Shown here piece by piece: positions 1 to 9,400 of a DNA stretch of 35,145 bases. The stretch comes from Cytophagales bacterium (lineage in GTDB: Bacteria > Bacteroidota > Bacteroidia > Cytophagales > Cyclobacteriaceae), in the NCBI GenBank assembly GCA_013298505.1, contig JAAFHY010000029.1, forward strand, positions 1 through 35,145. The letters run 5' to 3'. Every line of letters begins with the position of its first letter. The stretch's first letter is position 1. The notes below the pieces were generated by a model that was not told the DNA's origin, ran no database searches, and saw nothing but the letters and a program-made list of their open reading frames with translations. A program made the translations under genes and the position numbers.

Positions 1-3000
1 ACCAAAAATTGTTCGCATAACCCTGATAGAGATTAGCTCCTAAATAGGCTGATCCGCTGGCAGTAGAACCCGCACCTAAATAGCTGTTAAGTCTAATTCC
101 ATTGTTACTGAAAACATCTAATCCCACCACGGGGTTGGAAATGCCTATGCCCACGTTGCCTTGAATGATAGCACCGTTGCTGGGCGCGGTCGATGTGCCG
201 GAATAGGCTGCCCCTACTGCTAAACCTCCTTCAATGTCTAGGCGGTTGACAGGCGAGGTTGTACCAATGCCCACATTTACTGCATCCACGCCTGTGCCGC
301 CTAATACTAAAGAGTTGCTGACCGCTACTTTTGCGTTGTAGCCAATGGCATTAGCATTTGAAAGGCCAGCAACTGTAGGACCAGCAGCATGCCCAATGGC
401 AACATTATTTTGCCCAGAAATATTGGCGTTGAGAGCCCCATTGCCAACGGCAACATTTTGAGACCCTGTTGTATTATTTTCTAGTGCACCAACGCCTACA
501 CCAACATTTCCGAAGCCCGATGTATTTTTGTTCAAGGCAATTGTACCTATGGCCGTATTTAGATTTCCTGTATTGGCTGTAAGGGCCCCATTGCCAAAGG
601 CAACATTATTGTTTCCACCACCTATTACCCCCGCTTGATATCCAAAAAAAGTATTGTATGGAGAATTAGCCTCAATTCTTCCTGCTCGATTTCCGTTAAC
701 TAAGAAATTAAGAGGGGTTGCATCTGTTGTTCCTATAAAGTTGTTAGTCCCGTCTATCAAACCTGTATTGCCCGTTAAGCCCCAGCCGCTGCTGCCACTT
801 GAGATGTTAGTACCATTCCAGAATAGATTGCCGCTCACATTGTAAAGCCTGTCAGTAGTTGTGCCTGGTGCGGTAATTTGATTTAGATAGGTTGCTCCGT
901 TTACTTGAAATGTTTCAACTGGGTTATCTACATTCACACCAACGCCACTTGATCGTACATTAAAGCGCATAGAGGGACCAGTGACTACCCCGTTGGCTGC
1001 TCCAGCAGGAAATACAAAAAGCCCCGTTCTTTCGTTTCCTAGCATCAACGCGCTACTGCTCGTTGTACCTACGTTTCTAAAATCAGTTCCGTCATAATAA
1101 AGACCTCTGCTAATAATATTTTGTCCGTCAGGAATATTGTCAATAAAATTTAACAGGCTTCCAATTTGTAAAGGAGATTGTGGTGTGGTAGTGCCAATAC
1201 CTACATTGCCAGTTGCACTAATCCGCATACGCTCGTTGTTATTTGTTTCAAAGGCCAGCGGTTGAGCATTATCGCTGCCTATTCTCTCCGTGCCAGAAAG
1301 TGTATTTCCCGTTAAACCCCAGCCGCTGCTAGCTGCCCACGTTAAATTACCTGCACCATCATTTGTCAATACGGTATTGGCAGTTCCTTGCACTGAAGGG
1401 AAAGAGGTAGTTATGTTGTTGAGCTTAGTGATGTTTCCCGTAGCATCAACCACAAACTGACCTGTTGATCCGGTAGTCAATGTGCTAGTGGTTGAGACAG
1501 CTTGCGCGCCAAAAGTAGGATTGATTTTCGCTCCACTAATGTTTGCGCTTCCGTTGATGTCGACATCCGCAATGGTGCCATCGCTAATCTCTGCATTGGT
1601 TACCAAACTCAATGTAGATAAAGTACCAAGACCTAATGCAGTGCGCGCAGCGGGTGCGGTTGTTGAACCTGTACCACCATTAGCGATGGCCAATGTACCA
1701 GATGAAATGTTTGAAGCACTTAAGTTCGTTAACGCAGAGCCATTTCCGTTAGGAGTCAAATAATCCGTGCCCGCAGTTGCCGCGCTGATTGTTGTTCCGT
1801 TGCTCTTTACTAATCCGTTAATTGCTTTTACAGTTGGATCGGTTTCAGTAGCAACATAGTCTGTTCCCGCGGTGGCTGCACTGATCGCGGTGCCGTTTGA
1901 TTTTACCAGTCCATTGATGGCCTTTACCGTGGGATCTGTCTCTGCACCTGCCGGAAGATTGAGTAATTGCGAACCATCAATTGCCGGAAGTTTGCCGGTG
2001 CCATCTAATTGAACAATTTGATTGGCTCCAGTTCCTACATTCACATCAATCGATCCACTGGTGGTAATCGCGGGGCCTGCTACGAGGCCTGCGCCTTTGA
2101 TAATGCTGGTAACTGTTCCGCTACCGCCTGCAGGTACCCAAGTTAAATTTCCAGAGCCATCGTTCGTCAAGGAACCAGATGCATTCGTTGGCCAATTTAT
2201 AGTCGTTGAACCGATGGTTAATCCCGAAACAGTAGCAGCACCTGTGTTTAATGTGCCAGAAGTAGCAATATTGCCTGTCGAGTTGATCGCTGTATTTCCA
2301 CCAATCGTTCCGGTAGTAATTGCTCCACCATTTACTTTGCCTGCGGTGGCAATGGTAGCCAATCTGCTGTCATTAATTGTGCCTGATGTGCCGGCATTAT
2401 TGATAGCGGTAACAATGCTATTGCCCGCGCTTGTAGCGATGGCCGTAGTGATTCCTGTAGTGCCACTACCGCTTACATCACCCGACAGTGTAATCGCCTG
2501 ATTGGCGATTAGATAATCTGTGCCTACAGTTGCCGCGCTGATCGTTGTGCCATTGCTTTTTACTAATCCGTTAATTGCTTTAACCGCTGGGTCTGTTTCT
2601 GTGGCAACATAATCCGTTCCCGCAGTAGCGGCACTTATTGTTGTGCCATTAGACTTAACAATACCTGAAATAGCTCTTACAACAGGATCGGCCTCGGTGG
2701 TAACTGCCGTGATGTTGCCTGAGCCGAGTAGCGAAGTACTGTTGATGGTTTTAATATCTGTTCCGGAAACTACGGCACTAATTGTTGTGCCATTCGATTT
2801 TACCAAGCCATTGATCGCTGTTACTGTTGGGTCTGCCTCGGTGGTAACTGCCGTGATGTTGCCAGGGCCGAGTAGCGAAGTGCTGTTAATGGTTTTGATG
2901 TTTGTACCGCTTACCAAAGGAGATTGAAAATCTGTTCCCGCTGTAGCAGCACTAATCGTTGTTCCATTGGATTTCACCAAGCCGTTGATGGCTCTTACGA

Positions 3001-6000
3001 TTGGATCTGCTTCTGTACCTGCTGGAAGATTGGTTAATTGTGAGCCATCAATGATCGGAAGTTTCCCAGTGCCATCTAACTGAACTATTTTGTTCGCGGT
3101 TGTTCCAACATCCACGGCAAGTATTCCACTGGTTGTAATAGTACCGCCTGTTAAGCCTGTGCCTGCTGCTACACTCGTAACCGTGCCGGTACCCGAAACG
3201 GCTTGCCAGATTGGAGCACCTCCAGCCCCATTTGAGGTGAGGACAAATCCGGATGTTCCATAAGAAGGCGTGCTACCTACACCCAATGCGCCATTTTGAT
3301 TAAGAGTTAGCAGAGGTACATCGCTTGCTTCAATCACAAAATTACCAGTGGCATCTTGCCCTATATCATTCCAGGCCGCCCCGCCAACGGCACCAGCAAA
3401 TCGTACTTGTGGTCCTTTGCTAGTTATGTTTATTAACTGAGCCATTAATGAAGTGGCTCCAGGTCCTGATAAGTTGGGTGTTACCAAAAATTGTCCTTCC
3501 AGGCCTGCCACGTGCAGTGGCTGAGTAGGTGTAGTCGTGCCAATACCCACATTACCAGAGGCGTCAATCCGCAAGTGCTCTACGTTATTAGTAATAAAAG
3601 TAAGCGGATTGCCATTGGTTGAACCTATTTTTTCACCTCCTGCTAGTGCATTTCCGCTTAAGCTCCAACCACTGCTGGTTGCCCATGTTAAATTGCCTGC
3701 TCCATCATTGGTTAATACCGAATTGGCGGCTCCCTGCGTAGCCGGGAAAGAGGTAGCAATGTTATTGATCTTAGTGATGTTACCTGTAGCATCAACCACA
3801 AACTGACCTGTTGATCCGGTAGTCAATGTGCTAGTGGTTGAGACAGCTTGCGCGCCAAAAGTAGGATTGATTTTCGCTCCACTAATGTTTGCGCTTCCGT
3901 TGATGTCGACATCCGCAATGGTGCCATCGCTAATCTCTGCATTGGTTACCAAACTCAATGTAGATAAAGTACCAAGACCTAATGCAGTGCGCGCAGCGGG
4001 TGCGGTTGTTGAACCTGTACCACCATTAGCGATGGCCAATGTACCAGATGAAATGTTTGAAGCACTTAAGTTCGTTAACGCAGAGCCATTTCCGTTAGGA
4101 GTCAAATAATCCGTGCCCGCAGTTGCCGCGCTGATTGTTGTTCCGTTGCTCTTTACTAATCCGTTAATTGCTTTTACAGTTGGATCGGTTTCAGTAGCAA
4201 CATAGTCTGTTCCCGCGGTGGCTGCACTGATCGCGGTGCCGTTTGATTTTACCAGTCCATTGATGGCCTTTACCGTGGGATCTGTCTCTGCACCTGCCGG
4301 AAGATTGAGTAATTGCGAACCATCAATTGCCGGAAGTTTGCCGGTGCCATCTAATTGAACAATTTGATTGGCTCCAGTTCCTACATTCACATCAATCGAT
4401 CCACTGGTGGTAATCGCGGGGCCTGCTACGAGGCCTGCGCCTTTGATAATGCTGGTAACTGTTCCGCTACCGCCTGCAGGTACCCAAGTTAAATTTCCAG
4501 AGCCATCGTTCGTCAAGGAACCAGATGCATTCGTTGGCCAATTTATAGTCGTTGAACCGATGGTTAATCCCGAAACAGTAGCAGCACCTGTGTTTAATGT
4601 GCCAGAAGTAGCAATATTGCCTGTCGAGTTGATCGCTGTATTTCCACCAATCGTTCCGGTAGTAATTGCTCCACCATTTACTTTGCCTGCGGTGGCAATG
4701 GTAGCCAATCTGCTGTCATTAATTGTGCCTGATGTGCCGGCATTATTGATAGCGGTAACAATGCTATTGCCCGCGCTTGTAGCGATGGCCGTAGTGATTC
4801 CTGTAGTGCCACTACCGCTTACATCACCCGACAGTGTAATCGCCTGATTGGCGATTAGATAATCTGTGCCTACAGTTGCCGCGCTGATCGTTGTGCCATT
4901 GCTTTTTACTAATCCGTTAATTGCTTTAACCGCTGGGTCTGTTTCTGTGGCAACATAATCCGTTCCCGCAGTAGCGGCACTTATTGTTGTGCCATTAGAC
5001 TTAACAATACCTGAAATAGCTCTTACAACAGGATCGGCCTCGGTGGTAACTGCCGTGATGTTGCCTGAGCCGAGTAGCGAAGTACTGTTGATGGTTTTAA
5101 TATCTGTTCCGGAAACTACGGCACTAATTGTTGTGCCATTCGATTTTACCAAGCCATTGATCGCTGTTACTGTTGGGTCTGCCTCGGTGGTAACTGCCGT
5201 GATGTTGCCAGGGCCGAGTAGCGAAGTGCTGTTAATGGTTTTGATGTTTGTACCACTTACTAATGGCGATTGATAATCGGTTCCGGCAGTTGCCGCGCTG
5301 ATCGTTGTACCATTTGATTTAACGATTCCTGAAATCGCTTTTACGATCGGGTCGCTTTCGGTAGCAACGTTCGCATCTACATACGCCTTGGTGGCCGCAT
5401 CAGTGCTTGCGGTGGGCGTGCCGAGGTTGGTGATCTTATTGCCGCCCAATGAAACAGCCGCATTGGCTGCACCAAAATTGCTGAAGGGTATTGCGCTAGG
5501 CGCGGTGACAGTGGCCACGTTGCTGGCGTTGCCCACAAAAAGTTGGCCTGTGGGAAGTGCGGGAAGTGCTGATGGACTACTCCACACAGGAACATTGCCT
5601 GCCGAAGTGGTAAGCACCTGACCCGGTGTACCAGCGGTTATTCTTGAAGGAAGTATTTTTGAAGTGGTTGCCGCATCGTTGAGTGCTGTCACAATACTAT
5701 TTCCAGAAGTGTTTTGTATAGTTGTATTGCTTGATGGTCCTGATACATCGCCCGAAAGGGTAACTGTGGCGGTGGTTACTGTCCACCTGCCGTTGGTATT
5801 GTCCCAACTTAATGTTTGGCCATTGGTGGTCGGGGCAATAGTAGGTTCCCATTTGGTGCCATCCCAAACCAACAATTGGCCTTTAGCTGTTGGGGTTGTT
5901 GTTGATAATCCGAAGGTATCGCTTGAGTTTCCTGTGAGTTGCACTTTATTGCCTACGATGCTGATGCCTTGGCTGCCAGCTCCTCCGCCTACTTGGTTCC

Positions 6001-6277
6001 AGCCGGTGCCATCGAAAAAATATACTTTCTTGTCGCTGTCGTCAAACACTACCATACCTTTTTCCCCTGAACCCGCACCTACTACAGATTTGTTAGAAAC
6101 GATTGGGATGATAATACCTTGGTTGCTCCCGGCAGAGGCCAACCACAAAACAGCCTTGGAATTGGTATTGGTCGTGCCTATTGAAACAGAGTTTTGCGCA
6201 AGAGAAACTTTGCTGTAGCCAATGATAAGTAAAATTAAAAAGATAAAGCGAGTAAGCGATTGAGATAGAAGCCTCAT
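1..6277 (-). CDS. Giant secreted fibre-like repeat protein, YadA-head-like distal part (partial, 3' end outside window)
   Basis: The reading frame opens with ATG at 6275-6277 and stays open to the left edge, giving about 2092 codons with no stop, so the C-terminus is missing. Residues 1-28 form a signal peptide ending SKVSLAQ. A head segment (about 29-100) with SIGTTNTNSKAVLWL and DGTGWNQVGG closely parallels the start of the next gene. The body is a long run of degenerate Gly/Thr/Ser/Ala/Asn-rich repeats of phage-tail-fibre type (for example GDVSGPSSNTTIQN). Near positions 300-620 (about residues 1886-1993) there are YadA-like head repeats with NVAVGNGAL and NNVAIGHAAG. Just before that come IGTTSP-type segments. 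I infer a secreted, probably trimeric surface fibre. A perfect 1469-bp duplication lies inside the frame. Whether it ends in an S74 domain like its neighbour cannot be seen. Function in the cell (adhesion, sheath or matrix) is unknown. Confidence 0.85.
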   Translation of the reverse strand, partial: MRLLSQSLTRFIFLILLIIGYSKVSLAQNSVSIGTTNTNSKAVLWLASAGSNQGIIIPIVSNKSVVGAGSGEKGMVVFDDSDKKVYFFDGTGWNQVGGGAGSQGISIVGNKVQLTGNSSDTFGLSTTTPTAKGQLLVWDGTKWEPTIAPTTNGQTLSWDNTNGRWTVTTATVTLSGDVSGPSSNTTIQNTSGNSIVTALNDAATTSKILPSRITAGTPGQVLTTSAGNVPVWSSPSALPALPTGQLFVGNASNVATVTAPSAIPFSNFGAANAAVSLGGNKITNLGTPTASTDAATKAYVDANVATESDPIVKAISGIVKSNGTTISAATAGTDYQSPLVSGTNIKTINSTSLLGPGNITAVTTEADPTVTAINGLVKSNGTTISAVVSGTDIKTINSTSLLGSGNITAVTTEADPVVRAISGIVKSNGTTISAATAGTDYVATETDPAVKAINGLVKSNGTTISAATVGTDYLIANQAITLSGDVSGSGTTGITTAIATSAGNSIVTAINNAGTSGTINDSRLATIATAGKVNGGAITTGTIGGNTAINSTGNIATSGTLNTGAATVSGLTIGSTTINWPTNASGSLTNDGSGNLTWVPAGGSGTVTSIIKGAGLVAGPAITTSGSIDVNVGTGANQIVQLDGTGKLPAIDGSQLLNLPAGAETDPTVKAINGLVKSNGTAISAATAGTDYVATETDPTVKAINGLVKSNGTTISAATAGTDYLTPNGNGSALTNLSASNISSGTLAIANGGTGSTTAPAARTALGLGTLSTLSLVTNAEISDGTIADVDINGSANISGAKINPTFGAQAVSTTSTLTTGSTGQFVVDATGNITKINNIATSFPATQGAANSVLTNDGAGNLTWATSSGWSLSGNALAGGEKIGSTNGNPLTFITNNVEHLRIDASGNVGIGTTTPTQPLHVAGLEGQFLVTPNLSGPGATSLMAQLINITSKGPQVRFAGAVGGAAWNDIGQDATGNFVIEASDVPLLTLNQNGALGVGSTPSYGTSGFVLTSNGAGGAPIWQAVSGTGTVTSVAAGTGLTGGTITTSGILAVDVGTTANKIVQLDGTGKLPIIDGSQLTNLPAGTEADPIVRAINGLVKSNGTTISAATAGTDFQSPLVSGTNIKTINSTSLLGPGNITAVTTEADPTVTAINGLVKSNGTTISAVVSGTDIKTINSTSLLGSGNITAVTTEADPVVRAISGIVKSNGTTISAATAGTDYVATETDPAVKAINGLVKSNGTTISAATVGTDYLIANQAITLSGDVSGSGTTGITTAIATSAGNSIVTAINNAGTSGTINDSRLATIATAGKVNGGAITTGTIGGNTAINSTGNIATSGTLNTGAATVSGLTIGSTTINWPTNASGSLTNDGSGNLTWVPAGGSGTVTSIIKGAGLVAGPAITTSGSIDVNVGTGANQIVQLDGTGKLPAIDGSQLLNLPAGAETDPTVKAINGLVKSNGTAISAATAGTDYVATETDPTVKAINGLVKSNGTTISAATAGTDYLTPNGNGSALTNLSASNISSGTLAIANGGTGSTTAPAARTALGLGTLSTLSLVTNAEISDGTIADVDINGSANISGAKINPTFGAQAVSTTSTLTTGSTGQFVVDATGNITKLNNITTSFPSVQGTANTVLTNDGAGNLTWAASSGWGLTGNTLSGTERIGSDNAQPLAFETNNNERMRISATGNVGIGTTTPQSPLQIGSLLNFIDNIPDGQNIISRGLYYDGTDFRNVGTTSSSALMLGNERTGLFVFPAGAANGVVTGPSMRFNVRSSGVGVNVDNPVETFQVNGATYLNQITAPGTTTDRLYNVSGNLFWNGTNISSGSSGWGLTGNTGLIDGTNNFIGTTDATPLNFLVNGNRAGRIEANSPYNTFFGYQAGVIGGGNNNVAFGNGALTANTGNLNTAIGTIALNKNTSGFGNVGVGVGALENNTTGSQNVAVGNGALNANISGQNNVAIGHAAGPTVAGLSNANAIGYNAKVAVSNSLVLGGTGVDAVNVGIGTTSPVNRLDIEGGLAVGAAYSGTSTAPSNGAIIQGNVGIGISNPVVGLDVFSNNGIRLNSYLGAGSTASGSAYLGANLYQGYANNFW
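1440..2908 (-). repeat. 1469-bp direct repeat, C-terminal copy, within the giant fibre gene
   Basis: This stretch is identical by eye to 3786-5254, with a constant offset of 2346 bp (782 codons), so the reading frame is preserved. It encodes about residues 1124-1613. Identity stops abruptly: mismatches appear at 1439 and 1436 on one side and at 2909 on the other, beyond which the two flanks are only loosely similar. That pattern suggests recent unequal recombination or gene conversion rather than old divergence. Confidence 0.9.
3786..5254 (-). repeat. 1469-bp direct repeat, N-terminal copy, within the giant fibre gene
   Basis: Second copy of the 1440-2908 repeat, encoding about residues 342-831. 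The 877 bp between the copies (2909-3785) is coding in the same frame and unrelated at the level of perfect identity. Recombination between the copies would remove or add exactly 782 codons without a frameshift. Confidence 0.9.
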
Positions 6278-6464
6278 AAAGTTGGTTTATTTACAAAGCG
6301 TTAATTTAAGAAATAATGAATAGCAAAAAGATTGACGAGCACGAAAGGGAGAAAAAATTGTCCGAAAAGGGGAGAATATTTAGCGGGGATGTGAATATCT
6401 CTATTCTGCTATACGAGAGACATTCTTTGAAGGAAACGAGGGAGTTGACTTAGAGTGGTCTTGA

Positions 6465-9400
6465 CTACTCTTTCTTCTTCTTTGCCTCTGCTCCAACAAT
6501 ACGCAGCACTTCTTCCATTTGTTTTTTGAGGGCTGTTATTTCGGCTTGTTGCTGGTCTTTTACAGAAGCCATTTCACCTTCGAGCGTTATGTTTTTCGAT
6601 TTTAGGTCATCAATGATTTTTTGCTGATCTTGAATGGCCTTGATCAGAACTGGAATAAGCTCTGTGTAATTCATACCCAAATAATTGTCTTTGCTGCCAT
6701 CATTCGAAACCACTTCAGGAACTAGCTTCAGTACCTCTTGAGCAATGAGCCCAAGTTTAGTTTCACCTTCTTGATCATCTTTCATCACGTAACTTACAGG
6801 GCGCATACTGAGAATTTCGGAAAGCCCATACTTCAACTGCACAATATCTTTTTTCAATCTAGCGTCTGATACGTTCACTACATTGTTGGTATAGACTGTT
6901 CTCCACCTAAAGGAAGTTGTTCCTAAATCATACGAATTACTAGTATTTGGAATCCAATGATTATTGACCCCGAAATAAGATGAAAATCCAAATATTTGTT
7001 GGCCTACACCAGCCGAGGTAAAATTTATTGTTGACGCTACATTTAAAGTGCCTGCAGCAGTAATATTACCTGATAAGTTGATGTTTCCCGCTACATCTAA
7101 TTTTTGTGTAGGCGTAGTTGTTCCAATGCCTACATTACCCGTAGAGGTAATCCTCAATCGTTCTAATGCACCCGTAGCAATTTTTATATCTGTCAATTCC
7201 CAGTTCCAAATATCTACAGTACCTGATGCGTTATCCAATCCAATCATGAAACCATCTGAGCTCGAAGTGCCCGTGGTAGCCGTTTGATAGTTGGTAAGGA
7301 CGTAGGAAGAATTTTCAAATAAAGTCTGTTTATGGCTTGGTGTCGTAGATCCAATACCTACGAAGCCATTCGGCATTACAGTAAGTTTAGCACCATCATT
7401 ATTGGCGTAAATGAAAAAAGGATGATTGGATTGTGTACCAATTGAACCTCCAATTACACCACCCCCATTTCCAAGATAGGTACTCATAATAATGCTCCCA
7501 TCAGTATGGTTTAGGCCATAGTTTGTATTAAAAATATCTACCGGATAGATTGGATTGAGTGTGCCAAAGCCAGCATTAGCGCCCATAAAAGCAAACCGTG
7601 GTGTGCTTTCAAAATCAGTTAAAAAATAATTTGAACTGGAATTGCCCAGCACATCACCAATAATAATATTGCCTGTGTTATCGATGGCAAGCGATTCGTT
7701 TACACCATACGCCAAAAACCGATAAGAGGGATTCAATGGGCCATTGATCGTTACTCTTGTGCCATCATCGGTAATGGATGAAGCCACTTGCGCAGTTCCT
7801 GCTGCGTTACCTCTTATAACAGTATTGGCATTGGTAGCTGTAACTGGAGCCGACCATGTTGGTGCGGTAGCTGGCCCTAATGATGTAAATATAGTTCCCA
7901 CTGGTCCAGGAGTTATGTCAGATAATGTAGTGCCAGAGCCATATAGCACACCGTCCCACGTGGTGCGGCCTGTACCTCCATTGGTAACGGGCAATGTGCC
8001 AGTAACGTCTGATGTATTTAAACCAACAGCAGAATAGGAAGGAGTAGCTCCACCTTTTAAAAAGCCGGTACCAGCGGCCAATCGAGCTGGCACACCACCC
8101 GCGTTGCCAAAAATAATATCGCCTGCTGTGGTCATTGGGTTGGTAAATGAGGATCCCCAACTAAGTGTACCTGAACCGTTATTGATTAAAACCGTTCCAG
8201 CAGCTCCTTGAGCCCCCGGCCAAGTATAGGGTACGGCTCCAATTTGTACACTTGGGTTTGAAAGTGAGGTCGCACCACTCACCACCAAAGTACCTGAAGT
8301 TGAAACATTGCCCGCCCCAAAGTTGGCGTTGATTTTTGATCCATTTATTGCACCGACTGACGAGTTGTTCAACGCAGTAATCATTCTATTACCGGTAGCA
8401 GCTACCGTGCTTAGTGTTAGCACACCTGCGTTCGTGATGGTAGCATCGCCCGTCAATGGAACACCCGTTGCCACGTTGCTTCCATTACCCACAAAAATAT
8501 TGGCAGAAGTTAACGTGGAAGAAAGTCCTGATGAAGTAGTCCAACTCAAGGTTCCGGTTCCGTTATTCGTCAATGCCGTTCCGGCTGCGCCTTGTGCTGC
8601 GGGCCACGTGTATCCAACGGTGTTTAACGTAGTAGCCCCTGTAACAGTTAATCCTGAAACCGTGGTTGCTCCGGCTCCCAAAGTTCCCGTAGTAGAAATG
8701 TTTTGAGCACCAAAGGCAGGATTGATTTTGCTTCCCGCAATAGCGGCTGTTCCGCTCACATCGGCATCTACGATCGTTGCGTTTGCGATTTCGGCCGTTG
8801 TTACGGTTGACAACGTTGAAAGAGTGCCCAATCCCAAATTTGTTCTGGCCGCGGCTGCTGTGATTGCTCCGGTACCTCCGGCAATAATGGGTAAAACTCC
8901 TGTTACATCAGCGGTAGCCAAATCAATAGCCGAATAGGATGGTGTTGCTCCTCCCTTCAAGAAGCCAGTTCCGGTGGCCAAACGGGTTGCAACACCGCCT
9001 GCGCCTCCATAGATTATATCTCCAGGTGTTGTCATCGGATTGGCAAGAGCCGATCCCCACGAAAGTGTGCCGGTGCCATTGTTTGTCAATACTCCCCCTG
9101 CGTTGGCTGGCCATACTGATGTGCCAATGGTTAATCCTGTTACGGTAGCCGCGCCTGTTGAAAGGGTGCCGGTTGTTGAAATATTTTGCGCGCCAAAGGA
9201 TGGTGCTACTTTCGTTCCGGCAATAGCCGCTGCCGCGTTAATATCTGCGTTCACAATGGTGGCGTCTAATATTTTTGTTGACGTAATTGCGCCTGTGCCA
9301 ACTGTAACTGCTCCGGTGTTGTTGATAGTGGCATCTCCACTCATCGCGACACCGGTGGCGATATTGCCCGCATTACCCACAAAAATATTTCCAGACGCCA

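Noticed and set aside
1440-5254. CRISPR array or satellite repeat
   Set aside because: The repeats are kilobase-size, coding and in frame, with no short repeat-spacer structure.
654-6218. Several plus-strand open frames of 60-184 aa in the first giant gene, some in identical pairs
   Set aside because: They are antisense to a continuous minus-strand frame with a signal peptide. The repetitive Gly/Thr/Asn codons leave few stops on the other strand, and the identical pairs are explained by the DNA duplication.
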